From: an uncultured Lachnobacterium sp.
Lineage (GTDB): Bacteria; Bacillota; Clostridia; Lachnospirales; Lachnospiraceae
DNA: 19,655 bases
Assembly: GCA_945971355.1 (NCBI GenBank)
Contig: CAMFPD010000016.1
Span: 1 to 19,655 of the forward strand
Reading direction: 5' to 3'
The notes beneath the pieces were generated by a model, which was not told where the DNA came from, made no database searches, and saw only the letters and a list, made by a program, of their open reading frames with translations. The stretch's first letter is position 1; the number at the start of each line of letters is the position of its first letter. This document shows, one piece after another, positions 1 through 8,602 of the stretch. Position numbers and translations under genes: made by a program.

Positions 1-354
1 GATATATACAAGTACCATGTTGAGTCTGGAAATGAACTTACTATTGTATCGGCACTTAAGAATATTGTGGTTCCTTATGGAGTTATTCATTCAAGTGAGA
101 ATGGAACTATAGAGTCCATGGAGGAAAAGCCAAAGCTTTCGTATTTTGTGAATACTGGTATGTACATATTGAATCCGGAGCTTGTGGATGATATTCCTCA
201 AGACGAATTTTTCCATATGACACATTTGGCAGACAAGCTTATGAAAGAGGGACGCCGTGTCGGAATGTATCCAATCTCAGAAGATTCTTTCCTTGATATG
301 GGTGAGTTTGAAGAGATGCACAGGATGGAAGAAAAATTGAATTTGAAATCGTAG
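1..354 (+). CDS. ptmE: GlcN-1-P guanylyltransferase-like nucleotidyltransferase, C-terminal part
   Basis: The 5' end lies outside the window; frame 1 is open from base 1 and gives the last 117 residues, ending at TAG 352-354. The visible part is the back half of a sugar-phosphate nucleotidyltransferase: a YGVI strand, an EEKP motif that in this fold contacts the sugar, then VNTGMYILNP, and a C-terminal stretch ending in LDMGEFEEM. In the Campylobacter legionaminic pathway PtmE makes GDP-glucosamine from GlcN-1-P and GTP, supplying the GDP-linked precursor used by LegB. That role is inferred here from fold plus the legBCHIGF genes downstream. The CBS domains usual at the N-terminus of PtmE cannot be checked because they would lie upstream. 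It could instead be another hexose-1-phosphate nucleotidyltransferase. It is separated from legB by the two-gene cassette at 460-2620. Confidence 0.72.
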   Translation, partial: DIYKYHVESGNELTIVSALKNIVVPYGVIHSSENGTIESMEEKPKLSYFVNTGMYILNPELVDDIPQDEFFHMTHLADKLMKEGRRVGMYPISEDSFLDMGEFEEMHRMEEKLNLKS

Positions 355-370
355 ATATATAACAGACAAG

Positions 371-395
371 AAACGTAATTTTTTTACGGTTTTTG
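371..395 (+). terminator. Weak hairpin plus T-tract after ptmE
   Basis: CGTAA (374-378) pairs with TTACG (384-388) around a five-T loop. Two further A-T pairs lie outside one mismatch, and a short T run follows at 390-394. The stem is short and A+T-rich, so termination would be partial at best. It sits just before the promoter of the cassette that follows. Confidence 0.35.
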
Positions 396-424
396 TTGAA
401 TATAAATATAAAAGTGGTTATACT
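396..424 (+). promoter_or_regulatory. Sigma-A-like promoter of the ATPase/Toprim cassette
   Basis: TTGAAT (396-401) and TATACT (419-424) are separated by 17 nt, the preferred spacing for a housekeeping promoter. They lie 36 nt upstream of the ATG at 460, which is preceded by a GTAGGTGA ribosome site at about 448-455. This suggests the pair is transcribed separately from the glycan genes. It is a consensus match only. Confidence 0.6.
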
Positions 425-459
425 GAAAATAAATAGAAATATTATAAGTAGGTGAATCA

Positions 460-1605
460 ATGCTTAAAACATTTAAAGTAAAGAATTTTAAGAATTTCAA
501 AGAGCAAGTAGTAATAGATTTTGGAAAAGTTGGTGGCTATAAATTCAGTCAGGATTGTATAACGGATAATGTCATTAGTAAAATGATAATTTATGGAAAA
601 AATGCTACTGGTAAAACTAATTTGGGTAAAGCATTGCTAGATATAACGACTAATTTTCGTGATATGAATTTCTGGGGAGATGCAGATTATTCATATGTTA
701 ATGCAGATGCATTGGATAAAGAAGTATCATTTTCATACGAATTTGTTCTTGATGGAAAAAATTTGATATATGAGTATTCAAAATTTTCATCAACAAAAAT
801 GAAGAATGAGAGGCTAATTGTTGATGGACAATATATTTTTGATGTGGATTTCGATAAAAAGGATTTCAAATTTGATAAATTAGACTTAGTCAAAGCAGAA
901 GAGGTAAACCATACTAAATATGTTGCAGCGTTAATGAATGAAGCAGGAGACATTGAAAAGCGTACATTACCATTTGTTAGATGGCTTATAGGGAATACGG
1001 CACTAGATTCAGATAATATTTTGCTCAAGTTATCAGATTATATTGACCGTATGACTATGATTTCTATAGGTAGTGTTACTAATATGGGCAAATTTAGATA
1101 TGATAATTTTTATCAGTTCTTAGATGTTGATGATAGATTAGAGGATTTTGAAGAATTTTTGAATAAAATGGGAATTGAGTGCGAGCTTTATTTGGAAAAG
1201 ATGCCAGATGGGGCTTATCAATTGTATTTTAAGCATGAAAATGGATTAATTCCATTTGTTAGGAATGCATCTAGTGGAACTTTAGCATTAGTCAGATTAT
1301 ATCAGCGATTGGCAAGTGTTCGTAGAGCGTCTTTTTTGTATATGGATGAGTTTGACGCATTTTATAATTATGAGCTTGCTGAAAATGTGGTTAAGGTTCT
1401 AAAAGAAAAATATCCTGAGTGTCAGATAGTTTTGACATCTCATAATACAAATTTGATGACGAATAGAATTATGAGACCGGATTGTTTATTTATTCTTTCA
1501 AAATTTGGTTTGACACCTCTTTTCAAAGCGACGGGAAGAGAGTTGCGAGAGGGACACAACTTGGAGAAAATGTATATTGGTGGAGAGTTCAGCAAATATG
1601 AGTAA
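460..1605 (+). CDS. OLD/AbiL-type ABC ATPase, probable anti-phage defence
   Basis: A 381-residue AAA_15/AAA_21-type ATPase related to SMC/RecF/OLD proteins. It opens with the usual LKTFKVKNFKNF strand. Walker A is GKNATGKT (residues 46-53), the ABC-like signature is NASSGT (about 269-274), Walker B is FLYMDEFD with D296 and E297 at the expected places, and the switch histidine is H328 in TSHNTNLM. All nucleotide-binding elements look intact. Family members of this size that sit directly before a Toprim- or RloB-like gene act as the sensor or ATPase half of phage-defence pairs such as AbiL, PARIS and Gabija-like systems. Here the stop codon overlaps the start of exactly such a partner. The pair is visibly more A+T-rich than legB-legF, fitting horizontal gain. 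The subtype cannot be fixed without a profile search, and a chromosome-maintenance role is possible. Confidence 0.8.
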   Translation: MLKTFKVKNFKNFKEQVVIDFGKVGGYKFSQDCITDNVISKMIIYGKNATGKTNLGKALLDITTNFRDMNFWGDADYSYVNADALDKEVSFSYEFVLDGKNLIYEYSKFSSTKMKNERLIVDGQYIFDVDFDKKDFKFDKLDLVKAEEVNHTKYVAALMNEAGDIEKRTLPFVRWLIGNTALDSDNILLKLSDYIDRMTMISIGSVTNMGKFRYDNFYQFLDVDDRLEDFEEFLNKMGIECELYLEKMPDGAYQLYFKHENGLIPFVRNASSGTLALVRLYQRLASVRRASFLYMDEFDAFYNYELAENVVKVLKEKYPECQIVLTSHNTNLMTNRIMRPDCLFILSKFGLTPLFKATGRELREGHNLEKMYIGGEFSKYE

Positions 1606-2620
1606 TTATGATGTGGTTTCGCCACGAAATAGAGGGAAAACTCTGGTTGTAGTTGAAGGAAATCATGAAAAAGATATTCTGTTTCAATTATTGTTTAGAT
1701 GTTTTCCAGAACTTAATATAGCCATGGAAGATGTTTGGATATATGGAACCAATATATATGGTTTATATAATTTAATCGTTAAAGAATATGACGAAGATTG
1801 GGATTATGTAGATGTGGATTTACCATATATAGTTAGTAAGAACAAGAATGATATGGAAATTCAGTATAAGCGTGATTTTACAAATATTTTTCTAGTATTT
1901 GATTATGAGCGTCACGATCCATGCTTTAGCGAACAAAAGATAAATAAATTGCAAGAATACTTTTCGGATTCTACTGATGTTGGGAAACTATATATAAATT
2001 ATCCGATGATAGACTCATATCAGCAGTTGGTCTTGGATTCGGAAGTTGAGTATATTGATGCTAAGATATCTGTCACTTTGCAACCTGGGGATAAGTATAA
2101 AGCATTAGTAAAAAATTATTACATTGCAAAGCTGGTAGATTTTATTGAAAGAATACCAGAATTATTAGAAAAGCATTATGGAATGGAAACGAATGCTGCA
2201 AGTCTTTGTGCGGAAAAAATCTTTTCTCTATCGGATAGGCATAATTCAAAGAGCGAAATTAGGAAAATTTTAATTAATAATATTGAAGATAAATATATAA
2301 GCACAGCTACATATCAGTTGAGTGATTGGATACAAAAGATGCAGTATCTAAATTCAAATACTAACTTGTATGATTATTTGCGAGTGATTTTTATTAAGAT
2401 TATTAAATGGAATATTATAAAGGCAAGAAATATTGCAACAGCAGAGACTACTTATTCAATTGATGAATGGCTGGGGTATATAGAAGAGATAGATTTGATG
2501 TTGGTGTTACAGAAACAGAATGAATATAGTAGGGATTCTGTAAATGGATTTATCTATGTGCTTAATACATGTGTTTTTTTAATTGCTGATTATAATACCA
2601 AACTACTCGAATTGTTATGA
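1598..2620 (+). CDS. Toprim/RloB-like partner of the defence ATPase
   Basis: I chose the ATG at 1598 because GGTGGAGAG (1579-1587) is well placed before it and it overlaps the upstream stop as ATGAGTAA. A TTG at 1577 would add seven residues. The 340-residue product has an N-terminal strand with the acidic motif VVVEGNHEKD (residues 17-26, E20) and, after a spacer, LVFDYERHDP (residues 99-108, D102 and D107). This resembles the E...DxD layout of Toprim-fold nucleases and of RloB/AbiLii proteins. The remaining 230 residues are predicted mostly helical and I do not recognise a named domain. With the ATPase it probably forms a two-component abortive-infection system in which this protein is the nuclease or toxin effector. 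That is inference from pairing and motif layout; DUF4435-type (PARIS AriB) is an alternative. Confidence 0.62.
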   Translation: MSNYDVVSPRNRGKTLVVVEGNHEKDILFQLLFRCFPELNIAMEDVWIYGTNIYGLYNLIVKEYDEDWDYVDVDLPYIVSKNKNDMEIQYKRDFTNIFLVFDYERHDPCFSEQKINKLQEYFSDSTDVGKLYINYPMIDSYQQLVLDSEVEYIDAKISVTLQPGDKYKALVKNYYIAKLVDFIERIPELLEKHYGMETNAASLCAEKIFSLSDRHNSKSEIRKILINNIEDKYISTATYQLSDWIQKMQYLNSNTNLYDYLRVIFIKIIKWNIIKARNIATAETTYSIDEWLGYIEEIDLMLVLQKQNEYSRDSVNGFIYVLNTCVFLIADYNTKLLELL

Positions 2621-2649
2621 ATTGAGTTATATTTTAAGAAGGTGAAATT

Positions 2650-3858
2650 ATGTTTGAGTTAAATAGCTTTATATCAAAATACGTTACAAAACGTCCCAAA
2701 AGTATGTTTCTTGAGGACATTGAGAGGAATAAAGCCAAGCTTACAGAAAAAATAGAAGGAAAATCAATACTTGTAATTGGTGGGGCTGGAAGTATTGGCA
2801 GTTCATATATCAAGGCTGTCCTGCCATTTAAACCAAAATCACTCGTGGTGGTGGATATTAACGAGAATGGGCTTGCAGAGCTTACCAGAGATTTGCGAAG
2901 TACGAAGGGAATGTATATTCCTGAGGACTACATACCTTATCCTATGGATTTTGCATCGCCAGTTTTCGAGAAAATGTTTAGAAGCAGAGGCGGCTTTGAT
3001 GTAGTTGCTAATTTTTCTGCTCACAAGCATGTGCGGAGCGAGAAGGATATATATTCTGTGGAAGCGCTTATTCAGAATAATGTCTTACATGCGAAGAAAC
3101 TTCTTGATTTGCTGAGCGAGTTTCCACCAGAAGAGTATTTTTGTGTGTCTACGGACAAGGCTGCAAATCCTGTAAACATAATGGGAGCAAGCAAACGTAT
3201 TATGGAGGATGTAATTTTTGCATACTCAGATAGATTTCCTGTGAAGACGGCTCGTTTTGCAAATGTTGCCTTCTCAAATGGTTCGCTTCCAGCAGGATTT
3301 ATTGCAAGGCTTTCAAAGCTTCAGCCACTTAGCGCTCCGTCAGATGTGAAGAGATATTTTGTATCACCGGAAGAAAGCGGTCAGATTTGCATGATGTCTT
3401 GTATGCTTGGTGCGAACAGAGAGATTTTCTTTCCTAAGTTGGAGGAAGCTCAGATGATGACCTTTGATGCAATTGCTACAGCATTATTAGAAGAACATGG
3501 TTACGAAGTGTTGTTGTGTGAATCTGACGAAGAAGCTGTGGATAAAGCAGAAGAATTGAAGAATGGCAGCAAGCTGTATCCTGTTCATTACTCTGGATCT
3601 AACACTTCAGGGGAGAAAGCGTTTGAGGAATTTTTCACTGATGAGGAAAATGTAGATATGATACGTTTTGATTCACTTGGAGTTATTACTGACAAAACTA
3701 TTCCAGATGCAGTGAAAGTAGAAAATGTAATGACAAAGCTTGATGCGGCTTTTGAAAAAGTGAATCTCACAAAGGAAGAGGTTGTAGATATTATTAAAGA
3801 ATATCTGCCTAATTTCGAACATATTGAAAAGGGAAAATCATTAGATTCGAAAATGTAA
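2650..3858 (+). CDS. legB: Nucleotide-GlcNAc 4,6-dehydratase
   Basis: A 402-residue extended short-chain dehydrogenase/reductase. The NAD-binding GGAGSIG is at residues 44-50, with VVDINE closing the second strand. The catalytic segment is STDKAANPVNIMGASK (about 167-182), where methionine (M178) replaces the usual tyrosine of YxxxK. This replacement is typical of PglF/FlaA1/LegB inverting or retaining 4,6-dehydratases, which rely on Asp-Lys. In the legionaminic pathway the enzyme converts GDP-GlcNAc to the 4-keto-6-deoxy sugar, and the next gene aminates that product. The start is preceded by AAGAAGGTG (2637-2645). It lies 29 nt after the defence cassette with no clear terminator between, so read-through from 396 is possible. 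UDP-GlcNAc rather than GDP-GlcNAc as substrate cannot be excluded from sequence. Confidence 0.87.
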   Translation: MFELNSFISKYVTKRPKSMFLEDIERNKAKLTEKIEGKSILVIGGAGSIGSSYIKAVLPFKPKSLVVVDINENGLAELTRDLRSTKGMYIPEDYIPYPMDFASPVFEKMFRSRGGFDVVANFSAHKHVRSEKDIYSVEALIQNNVLHAKKLLDLLSEFPPEEYFCVSTDKAANPVNIMGASKRIMEDVIFAYSDRFPVKTARFANVAFSNGSLPAGFIARLSKLQPLSAPSDVKRYFVSPEESGQICMMSCMLGANREIFFPKLEEAQMMTFDAIATALLEEHGYEVLLCESDEEAVDKAEELKNGSKLYPVHYSGSNTSGEKAFEEFFTDEENVDMIRFDSLGVITDKTIPDAVKVENVMTKLDAAFEKVNLTKEEVVDIIKEYLPNFEHIEKGKSLDSKM

Positions 3859-3897
3859 ATTAAAGTATATGCGAAAAAACAGAGGATGGTGCTAGTT

Positions 3898-5067
3898 ATG
3901 GGAAGATTTATTCCGTTATCAATTCCTAATTTTGAAGGGAATGAGAGAAAATATGTAGATAATGCAATAGACCAGGGATGGGTATCTACTGGCGGCGCAT
4001 ACATTACTAAGTTGGAACAGATGATGGCTGAATATTTGCATGTCGATAATGTTGCGGCATGTCAAAGTGGAACAGCTGGATTGCATCTTGCTTTGATATC
4101 CTGTGGTGTAGAACCTGGGGATATGGTTATTGTTCCTACTCTTACATTTATTGCGGCAGTTAATCCTGTAAAGTACCAATTTGCAACACCTGTGTTTATG
4201 GATTGCGATGACAGTCTGTGCATGAACCCAGTTAAGCTTCGTAAGTTTTGTGAGCAGGAATGCAGAATAGAGGATGGTAAGCTGGTGCATAGCGCGTCTG
4301 GAAAAATAGTTAAGGCAGTTGTCGTAGTTCATGTATTTGGAAATCTGGCAGATATGGAAGCAATTATGAAAATTGCAGAAGAATTCCATCTAAAGGTAAT
4401 CGAGGATGCTACAGAAGCTTTAGGCTCAAGATATACAGAGGGAGTTTTTGCAGGCAAGTATGCTGGTACTATTGGTGATTATGGTGCCTATTCCTTTAAT
4501 GGAAACAAAATAATTACTACTGGTGGTGGTGGTGCTATTACAGCTAGAGAACCAAAGGAAGTTGACCATATCAGATACCTGTCTACTCAGGCGAAGGATG
4601 ATCCACATTTCTATATTCATGATGAAGTAGGATACAATTACCGAATGACCAACATCCAGGCGGCACTTGGGGTGGCACAGATGGAGAAACTGCCAGAATT
4701 TGTAGAGCGAAAGCATAGAAACTATGATTTGTACAAGGAACTATTTTCTGGTTTGGAACATGGAAAGCTGCTAGGATTTAGAGAGGGAACATACTCAAAT
4801 CAGTGGTTTTATTCATTGGAACTTGATATGAATTATCTGAAACGTTCTCTGAGAGATATCATACTTGAATTACAGGAGCAGGGAATTCAGACAAGAGCAA
4901 TATGGGGACTGATACATGAACAGAAGCCATACAGGGATGAAATTGCCTATGAGATGGAGAAGGCTCCATATTACAGCAGTTGTATTTTGAACTTCCCATG
5001 TAGTACTCAGATTACAGAGGAAGAGATTAAAATCGTAGCAGATGCAATAAAGAATGTGTTGGCTTAG
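3898..5067 (+). CDS. legC: PLP-dependent 4-aminotransferase of the legionaminic pathway
   Basis: DegT/DnrJ/EryC1-type aminotransferase, 389 residues from the ATG at 3898. That start has AGAGGATGG (3881-3889) at proper distance and gives the family-typical MGRFIPLSIPNFEGNE. The ATG at 3886 overlaps the ribosome site. It has the GTAGLHLAL phosphate-binding turn, IEDATEALGS with the aspartate that contacts the pyridine nitrogen, and the PLP lysine in SFNGNK (K204), followed by a glycine run. It transfers an amino group, normally from glutamate, to C4 of the keto sugar made by LegB. Both the length and the long helix insertion after VIVPTLTF match the LegC family rather than PseC. It is co-directional with legB (39 nt gap) and legH (8 nt gap). 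Confidence 0.88.
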   Translation: MGRFIPLSIPNFEGNERKYVDNAIDQGWVSTGGAYITKLEQMMAEYLHVDNVAACQSGTAGLHLALISCGVEPGDMVIVPTLTFIAAVNPVKYQFATPVFMDCDDSLCMNPVKLRKFCEQECRIEDGKLVHSASGKIVKAVVVVHVFGNLADMEAIMKIAEEFHLKVIEDATEALGSRYTEGVFAGKYAGTIGDYGAYSFNGNKIITTGGGGAITAREPKEVDHIRYLSTQAKDDPHFYIHDEVGYNYRMTNIQAALGVAQMEKLPEFVERKHRNYDLYKELFSGLEHGKLLGFREGTYSNQWFYSLELDMNYLKRSLRDIILELQEQGIQTRAIWGLIHEQKPYRDEIAYEMEKAPYYSSCILNFPCSTQITEEEIKIVADAIKNVLA

Positions 5068-5075
5068 GAGATAGG

Positions 5076-5726
5076 ATGACGGATATTATTTTGGTTGGTG
5101 CAGGCGGATGTATGAGGGAGCTTGCATGGCAGATTATGGAGAGTAACAAAATTCTAAATGAGTGGAATATTGTGGGGTATGTGGACAAGTCGCATCCTGA
5201 TAATTCGTCCTGTGTAAAAGTAGCAAATACAGAGATTAAGTATTTGGGGGATGATGATTACATTCTTAGTGCTCAAATTGATATAAACGTTATTTTGAGT
5301 GTTGGCAGTCCAATTGTCAGAAGAATGATATATGATAATTACAGGAAAAACAGTCATGTGAAGTTTCCTAATTTGGTTCTACAGAATGCTATGGTATGCA
5401 GTGATGCTGTGATAGGACAGGGCTGCATTATAAGTATGGGAGCTAAGATATCTACAAATGTAAAGCTTGGTGATTTTGTATTTGTAAATATGGATGCCAC
5501 CATATGCCACGATGGTGTAATTGATGATTTTGTCTCTATAAATCCGGCTGCAAAACTTGCTGGAGCTGTGAGTGTTGGCTGCCAAACAGAAATTGGAATG
5601 GGAGCTAATATCATTCAGGGAACAAGAGTAGGGAAAAAGGTTGTTATTGGTGCAGGAAGTGTAGTTATAAAGGACACAGAAGATGCGTGTACATTGGTTG
5701 GAGTTCCTGCGAGAAAAGTGAGATGA
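5076..5726 (+). CDS. legH: NeuD/PglD-family sugar N-acetyltransferase
   Basis: 216 residues: an N-terminal Rossmann-like PglD_N domain beginning ILVGAGGCMRELAWQI (a G-x-G-G loop), then a left-handed beta-helix of imperfect hexapeptide repeats from about residue 90 to the end. H145 in ATICHDGVI is the likely catalytic base seen in PglD/NeuD enzymes. The expected reaction is acetyl-CoA-dependent N-acetylation of the 4-amino sugar, giving the GDP-linked 2,4-diacetamido sugar that LegG uses. An AGGAGATAGG ribosome site overlaps the legC stop. A sialic acid O-acetyltransferase (NeuD) role is the main alternative, but position between legC and legI favours LegH. Confidence 0.83.
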   Translation: MTDIILVGAGGCMRELAWQIMESNKILNEWNIVGYVDKSHPDNSSCVKVANTEIKYLGDDDYILSAQIDINVILSVGSPIVRRMIYDNYRKNSHVKFPNLVLQNAMVCSDAVIGQGCIISMGAKISTNVKLGDFVFVNMDATICHDGVIDDFVSINPAAKLAGAVSVGCQTEIGMGANIIQGTRVGKKVVIGAGSVVIKDTEDACTLVGVPARKVR

Positions 5727-5730
5727 GAGT

Positions 5731-6726
5731 ATGAGAGTTTTAATAATTGCAGAGGCAGGGGTAAATCACAATGGAAGTTTGCCTCTTGCAAAAAAATTAG
5801 CAGATCAAGCGAAGGTGGCTGGGGCTGATTACGTGAAGTATCAGACTTTCAATCCTTCAAACATGGTTTCTAGGTATGCCGCCAAAGCAGAATATCAGAA
5901 GCAGACTACAGACTCGAAGCAGAGCCAACTTAATATGTTGGAAGAGCTGATGTTATCCTATGATGAATTTGTAGAATTGAAGAAATACTGCGAGCAGATT
6001 GGAATTGGATTTCTGTCTACATCATTTGACATAGATAGTACGGAATTTCTTACCAGACTTGGCTGTGATATATGGAAAATTCCATCGGGAGAGATAACTA
6101 ACTACCCTTATTTGGTGGACATTGCAAGGAAACATCAGCCTATCATTCTCTCTACAGGAATGTGTGACGAAAATGATATTGAGTCTGCAATAGAAGTTTT
6201 AAAATCAAATGGAGCAGGTGAGATCAGTCTGCTACACTGTACAACTGAATATCCGGCACCATTTGAAGATGTAAATCTGAAGGCAATGTGTGCGATGAGA
6301 GACAAATTCGGACTAGAGGTAGGATACTCTGATCACACCAAGGGAATAGAGGTTCCTATAGCAGCTGTTGCAATGGGAGCAAAGATAATCGAAAAGCATT
6401 TTACTCTAGACAAGAATATGGAGGGACCTGATCACAAGGCAAGCTTGGAACCTGATGAGCTAAAGCAAATGGTAGACGCCATTAGGAATATAGAAAAAGC
6501 ATTGGGTTCAGGTGTTAAACAACCAGCTGAGTCTGAGAAGAAAAATATAGCAGTTGCTAGAAAAAGTATTGTAGCTAGAACACAAATCAGGAAGGGCGAG
6601 ATGCTTACAACTGAGAATATTACAACTAAAAGACCAGGTAATGGTATTTCACCGATGAGATGGGATGAGGTTATTGGGACTTGTGCCATCAGAGATTTTG
6701 ATGAGGATGAATTGATAGAGATATGA
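5731..6726 (+). CDS. legI: N,N'-diacetyllegionaminate synthase (NeuB family)
   Basis: 331 residues, full length for the family. It has a TIM-barrel NeuB domain (about 1-260) beginning IIAEAGVNHNGS, with metal-binding histidines H202 in YSDHTKG and H223 in EKHFTLD, 21 residues apart as in meningococcal NeuB. A C-terminal SAF/antifreeze-like domain (about 275-331) carries RPGNGISP. It condenses 2,4-diacetamido-2,4,6-trideoxymannose with phosphoenolpyruvate to form the nine-carbon acid. Assignment to legionaminate rather than sialate rests on legB, legC and legH being adjacent. The reading frame starts 4 nt after legH and ends overlapping legG by ATGA. Confidence 0.9.
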   Translation: MRVLIIAEAGVNHNGSLPLAKKLADQAKVAGADYVKYQTFNPSNMVSRYAAKAEYQKQTTDSKQSQLNMLEELMLSYDEFVELKKYCEQIGIGFLSTSFDIDSTEFLTRLGCDIWKIPSGEITNYPYLVDIARKHQPIILSTGMCDENDIESAIEVLKSNGAGEISLLHCTTEYPAPFEDVNLKAMCAMRDKFGLEVGYSDHTKGIEVPIAAVAMGAKIIEKHFTLDKNMEGPDHKASLEPDELKQMVDAIRNIEKALGSGVKQPAESEKKNIAVARKSIVARTQIRKGEMLTTENITTKRPGNGISPMRWDEVIGTCAIRDFDEDELIEI

Positions 6727-7895
6727 TAAAGATTGCAGTTTTGACAGCCACACGAGCAGAATATGGATTATTATCGCCAGTCATAAAACGTATGCAAAAT
6801 GATAGTGATATAGATCTTAGAGTAGTAGTTACAGGTGCGCATTTATCATCTGAATTCGGTTGCACATATAAGGAAATTGAAGCTGATAATATTCAGATTG
6901 ATGAAAAAATCGAAATTCTTGAGAATGGCGATGGTGCGGTAGCTATTTCAAAGACTATGGCTAATGCGTTAGTAAAATTTGGAGAGTATTTTGACAGAAG
7001 AAGACCCGATGCTCTTCTTGTGCTTGGCGATAGATATGAAACGCTGGCTGTTTGCATTGCTGCAACCAATACTCAGATTCCAATAATACATATGCATGGT
7101 GGTGAGACAACCCAGGGTGCTATAGATGAAGCTGTCAGACATTCTATAACCAAAATGAGTTATCTGCATTTTACCAGTACAGATGAATACAGACATCGTG
7201 TAATACAGCTGGGAGAGAATCCGAATAGAGTTTTTTCGGTTGGAGCTACTGGTGTTGAGAATGCGCTAAAAATTCCATTGATGTCAAAGGAAGACTTGGA
7301 AGCTTCTTTAGATTTTAAGCTAAATACACCATACATTGTGGCGACGTATCATCCTGTGACTTTGGATAAAATGAGTATTGATGAACAAATCTCAGAATTT
7401 TTTAGTGCCCTTGCTGAGAAGCCAAAATATACATATGTTATTACAAAAGCTAATGCTGATGCGGGCGGAAGAAGAATTAATGAACTTTTAGAAATCTACG
7501 CAAAGGAGTATAGTAATGTTCATGTAGTGGCTTCCCTTGGTGTGAAAAGGTATTTGTCAGCATTAAAATATTGTTATATGGTAATGGGGAATTCGTCCAG
7601 CGGTTTGATAGAAGTTCCGTCTTTCCATGTTCCGACAATAAATATCGGTGACAGACAAAAGGGAAGAACTCACGCCCAGACAGTTATAGATTGTAATCCT
7701 GACAAAGATAGTGTTATGAAAGCAATGGAGATTGCTGAGTCTGCTGAATTCAGGCGCCGTTGTGAAGAGGAAGCGAATCCTTATGAAAAAGCTGATGTTG
7801 CTGAGAATATTGTTGATATAGTAAAAAGAGAAATGCTGGATAAAACGATAGACTTGAAAAAAGAGTTTTATGATATCCAGTTTCAGGAGGTTTAG
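6723..7895 (+). CDS. legG: Hydrolysing nucleotide-sugar 2-epimerase (NeuC family)
   Basis: 390-residue member of the UDP-GlcNAc 2-epimerase fold. Diagnostic stretches are LTATRAEYGLLSP at the start, LVLGDRYETLAVC, IIHMHGGETTQGAIDEAVRHS, and MGNSSSGLIEVPSF in the nucleotide-binding half. In NeuC and LegG these accompany hydrolysis with inversion at C2, releasing free 2,4-diacetamido-2,4,6-trideoxymannose for LegI. The start overlaps the legI stop as ATGA, so translation is coupled. The gene order (synthase before epimerase) differs from many Gram-negative clusters, but all steps are present. Sialic-acid NeuC is the alternative if the dehydratase and aminotransferase served another sugar. Confidence 0.88.
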   Translation: MIKIAVLTATRAEYGLLSPVIKRMQNDSDIDLRVVVTGAHLSSEFGCTYKEIEADNIQIDEKIEILENGDGAVAISKTMANALVKFGEYFDRRRPDALLVLGDRYETLAVCIAATNTQIPIIHMHGGETTQGAIDEAVRHSITKMSYLHFTSTDEYRHRVIQLGENPNRVFSVGATGVENALKIPLMSKEDLEASLDFKLNTPYIVATYHPVTLDKMSIDEQISEFFSALAEKPKYTYVITKANADAGGRRINELLEIYAKEYSNVHVVASLGVKRYLSALKYCYMVMGNSSSGLIEVPSFHVPTINIGDRQKGRTHAQTVIDCNPDKDSVMKAMEIAESAEFRRRCEEEANPYEKADVAENIVDIVKREMLDKTIDLKKEFYDIQFQEV

Positions 7896-8579
7896 ATGAG
7901 AAATCTTGCGGTTATTCTAGCCAGAAGTGGTTCTAAGGGATTGAAGGATAAAAACATTAAGGAGCTGGCAGGCAAACCCTTACTAGCACATACAGTTGAG
8001 GCTGCAATTGCATCTGGTAAGTACGATATTGTTCATGTGTCTACTGACAGTGAGTTATATGCGGATATAGCAAAAAAATATGGTGCTGATGTCCCTTTTT
8101 TGAGGGATGAGAATTTAGCAGGAGATAAATCAAGCAGCTGGGATGCATTACGATTTGTTGTGACAGAATATGAAAAGTTAGGAAAAAGATTTGATACAGT
8201 TACCCTTCTTCAACCTACTTCACCTTTGAGAGATGCGAAAGACATACAAAATGCATTTGACATATATGAGAGCAAAGGAGCGACAGCTGTTGTATCCGTA
8301 TGTGAAGTTGATCATTCACCATTGGTTTGCAATACTTTACCAGAAGATGAGTCATTATTCGGATTTATTGATTTGAATAAGGTTGGGCGTCGTCAGGATA
8401 TGAAAACTTATTACAGAATCAATGGGGCAATCTACATTCAGAATACTGATTTATTGATGAATAATATTAGTGTATATAGCGAAGGCTCGTATGCTTATGT
8501 GATGGATAAGCGGCATTCGGTGGATATAGATGATGAGGTGGATTTCGCCATTGCACAAGCTATTATTGATAAGGATTAA
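7896..8579 (+). CDS. legF: CMP-legionaminic acid synthetase (NeuA family)
   Basis: 227-residue cytidylyltransferase. It has the CTP-binding LARSGSKGLKDKNI loop near the N-terminus, LLQPTSPLR in mid protein, and VDIDDEVDF near the C-terminus for metal and sugar binding. It activates the nine-carbon acid with CTP for a glycosyltransferase that is not in the window. The start directly abuts the legG stop and has a near-perfect AGGAGG site at 7885-7890. It lacks the C-terminal hydrolase domain found in some NeuA proteins. It is the last gene of the legionaminic block; a 76-nt gap follows. Confidence 0.9.
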   Translation: MRNLAVILARSGSKGLKDKNIKELAGKPLLAHTVEAAIASGKYDIVHVSTDSELYADIAKKYGADVPFLRDENLAGDKSSSWDALRFVVTEYEKLGKRFDTVTLLQPTSPLRDAKDIQNAFDIYESKGATAVVSVCEVDHSPLVCNTLPEDESLFGFIDLNKVGRRQDMKTYYRINGAIYIQNTDLLMNNISVYSEGSYAYVMDKRHSVDIDDEVDFAIAQAIIDKD

Positions 8580-8602
8580 TTATTGTATAACGTAATCAAA
8601 GA

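Noticed and set aside
687..1028. Open frame of 113 codons on the minus strand
   Set aside because: It lies wholly inside the ATPase gene, has no ribosome site and no recognisable motif. The other antisense frames in legB, legC, legH, the FkbH gene and elsewhere were dropped for the same reason.
2591..2596. Perfect TATAAT at the end of the Toprim-like gene as a legB promoter
   Set aside because: No acceptable -35 box lies 16-18 nt upstream and no TGn extension directly precedes it, so it is weak support in an A+T-rich stretch.
2777..3004. Second plus-strand open frame inside legB
   Set aside because: It is an out-of-frame shadow of the conserved NAD-binding region of legB.
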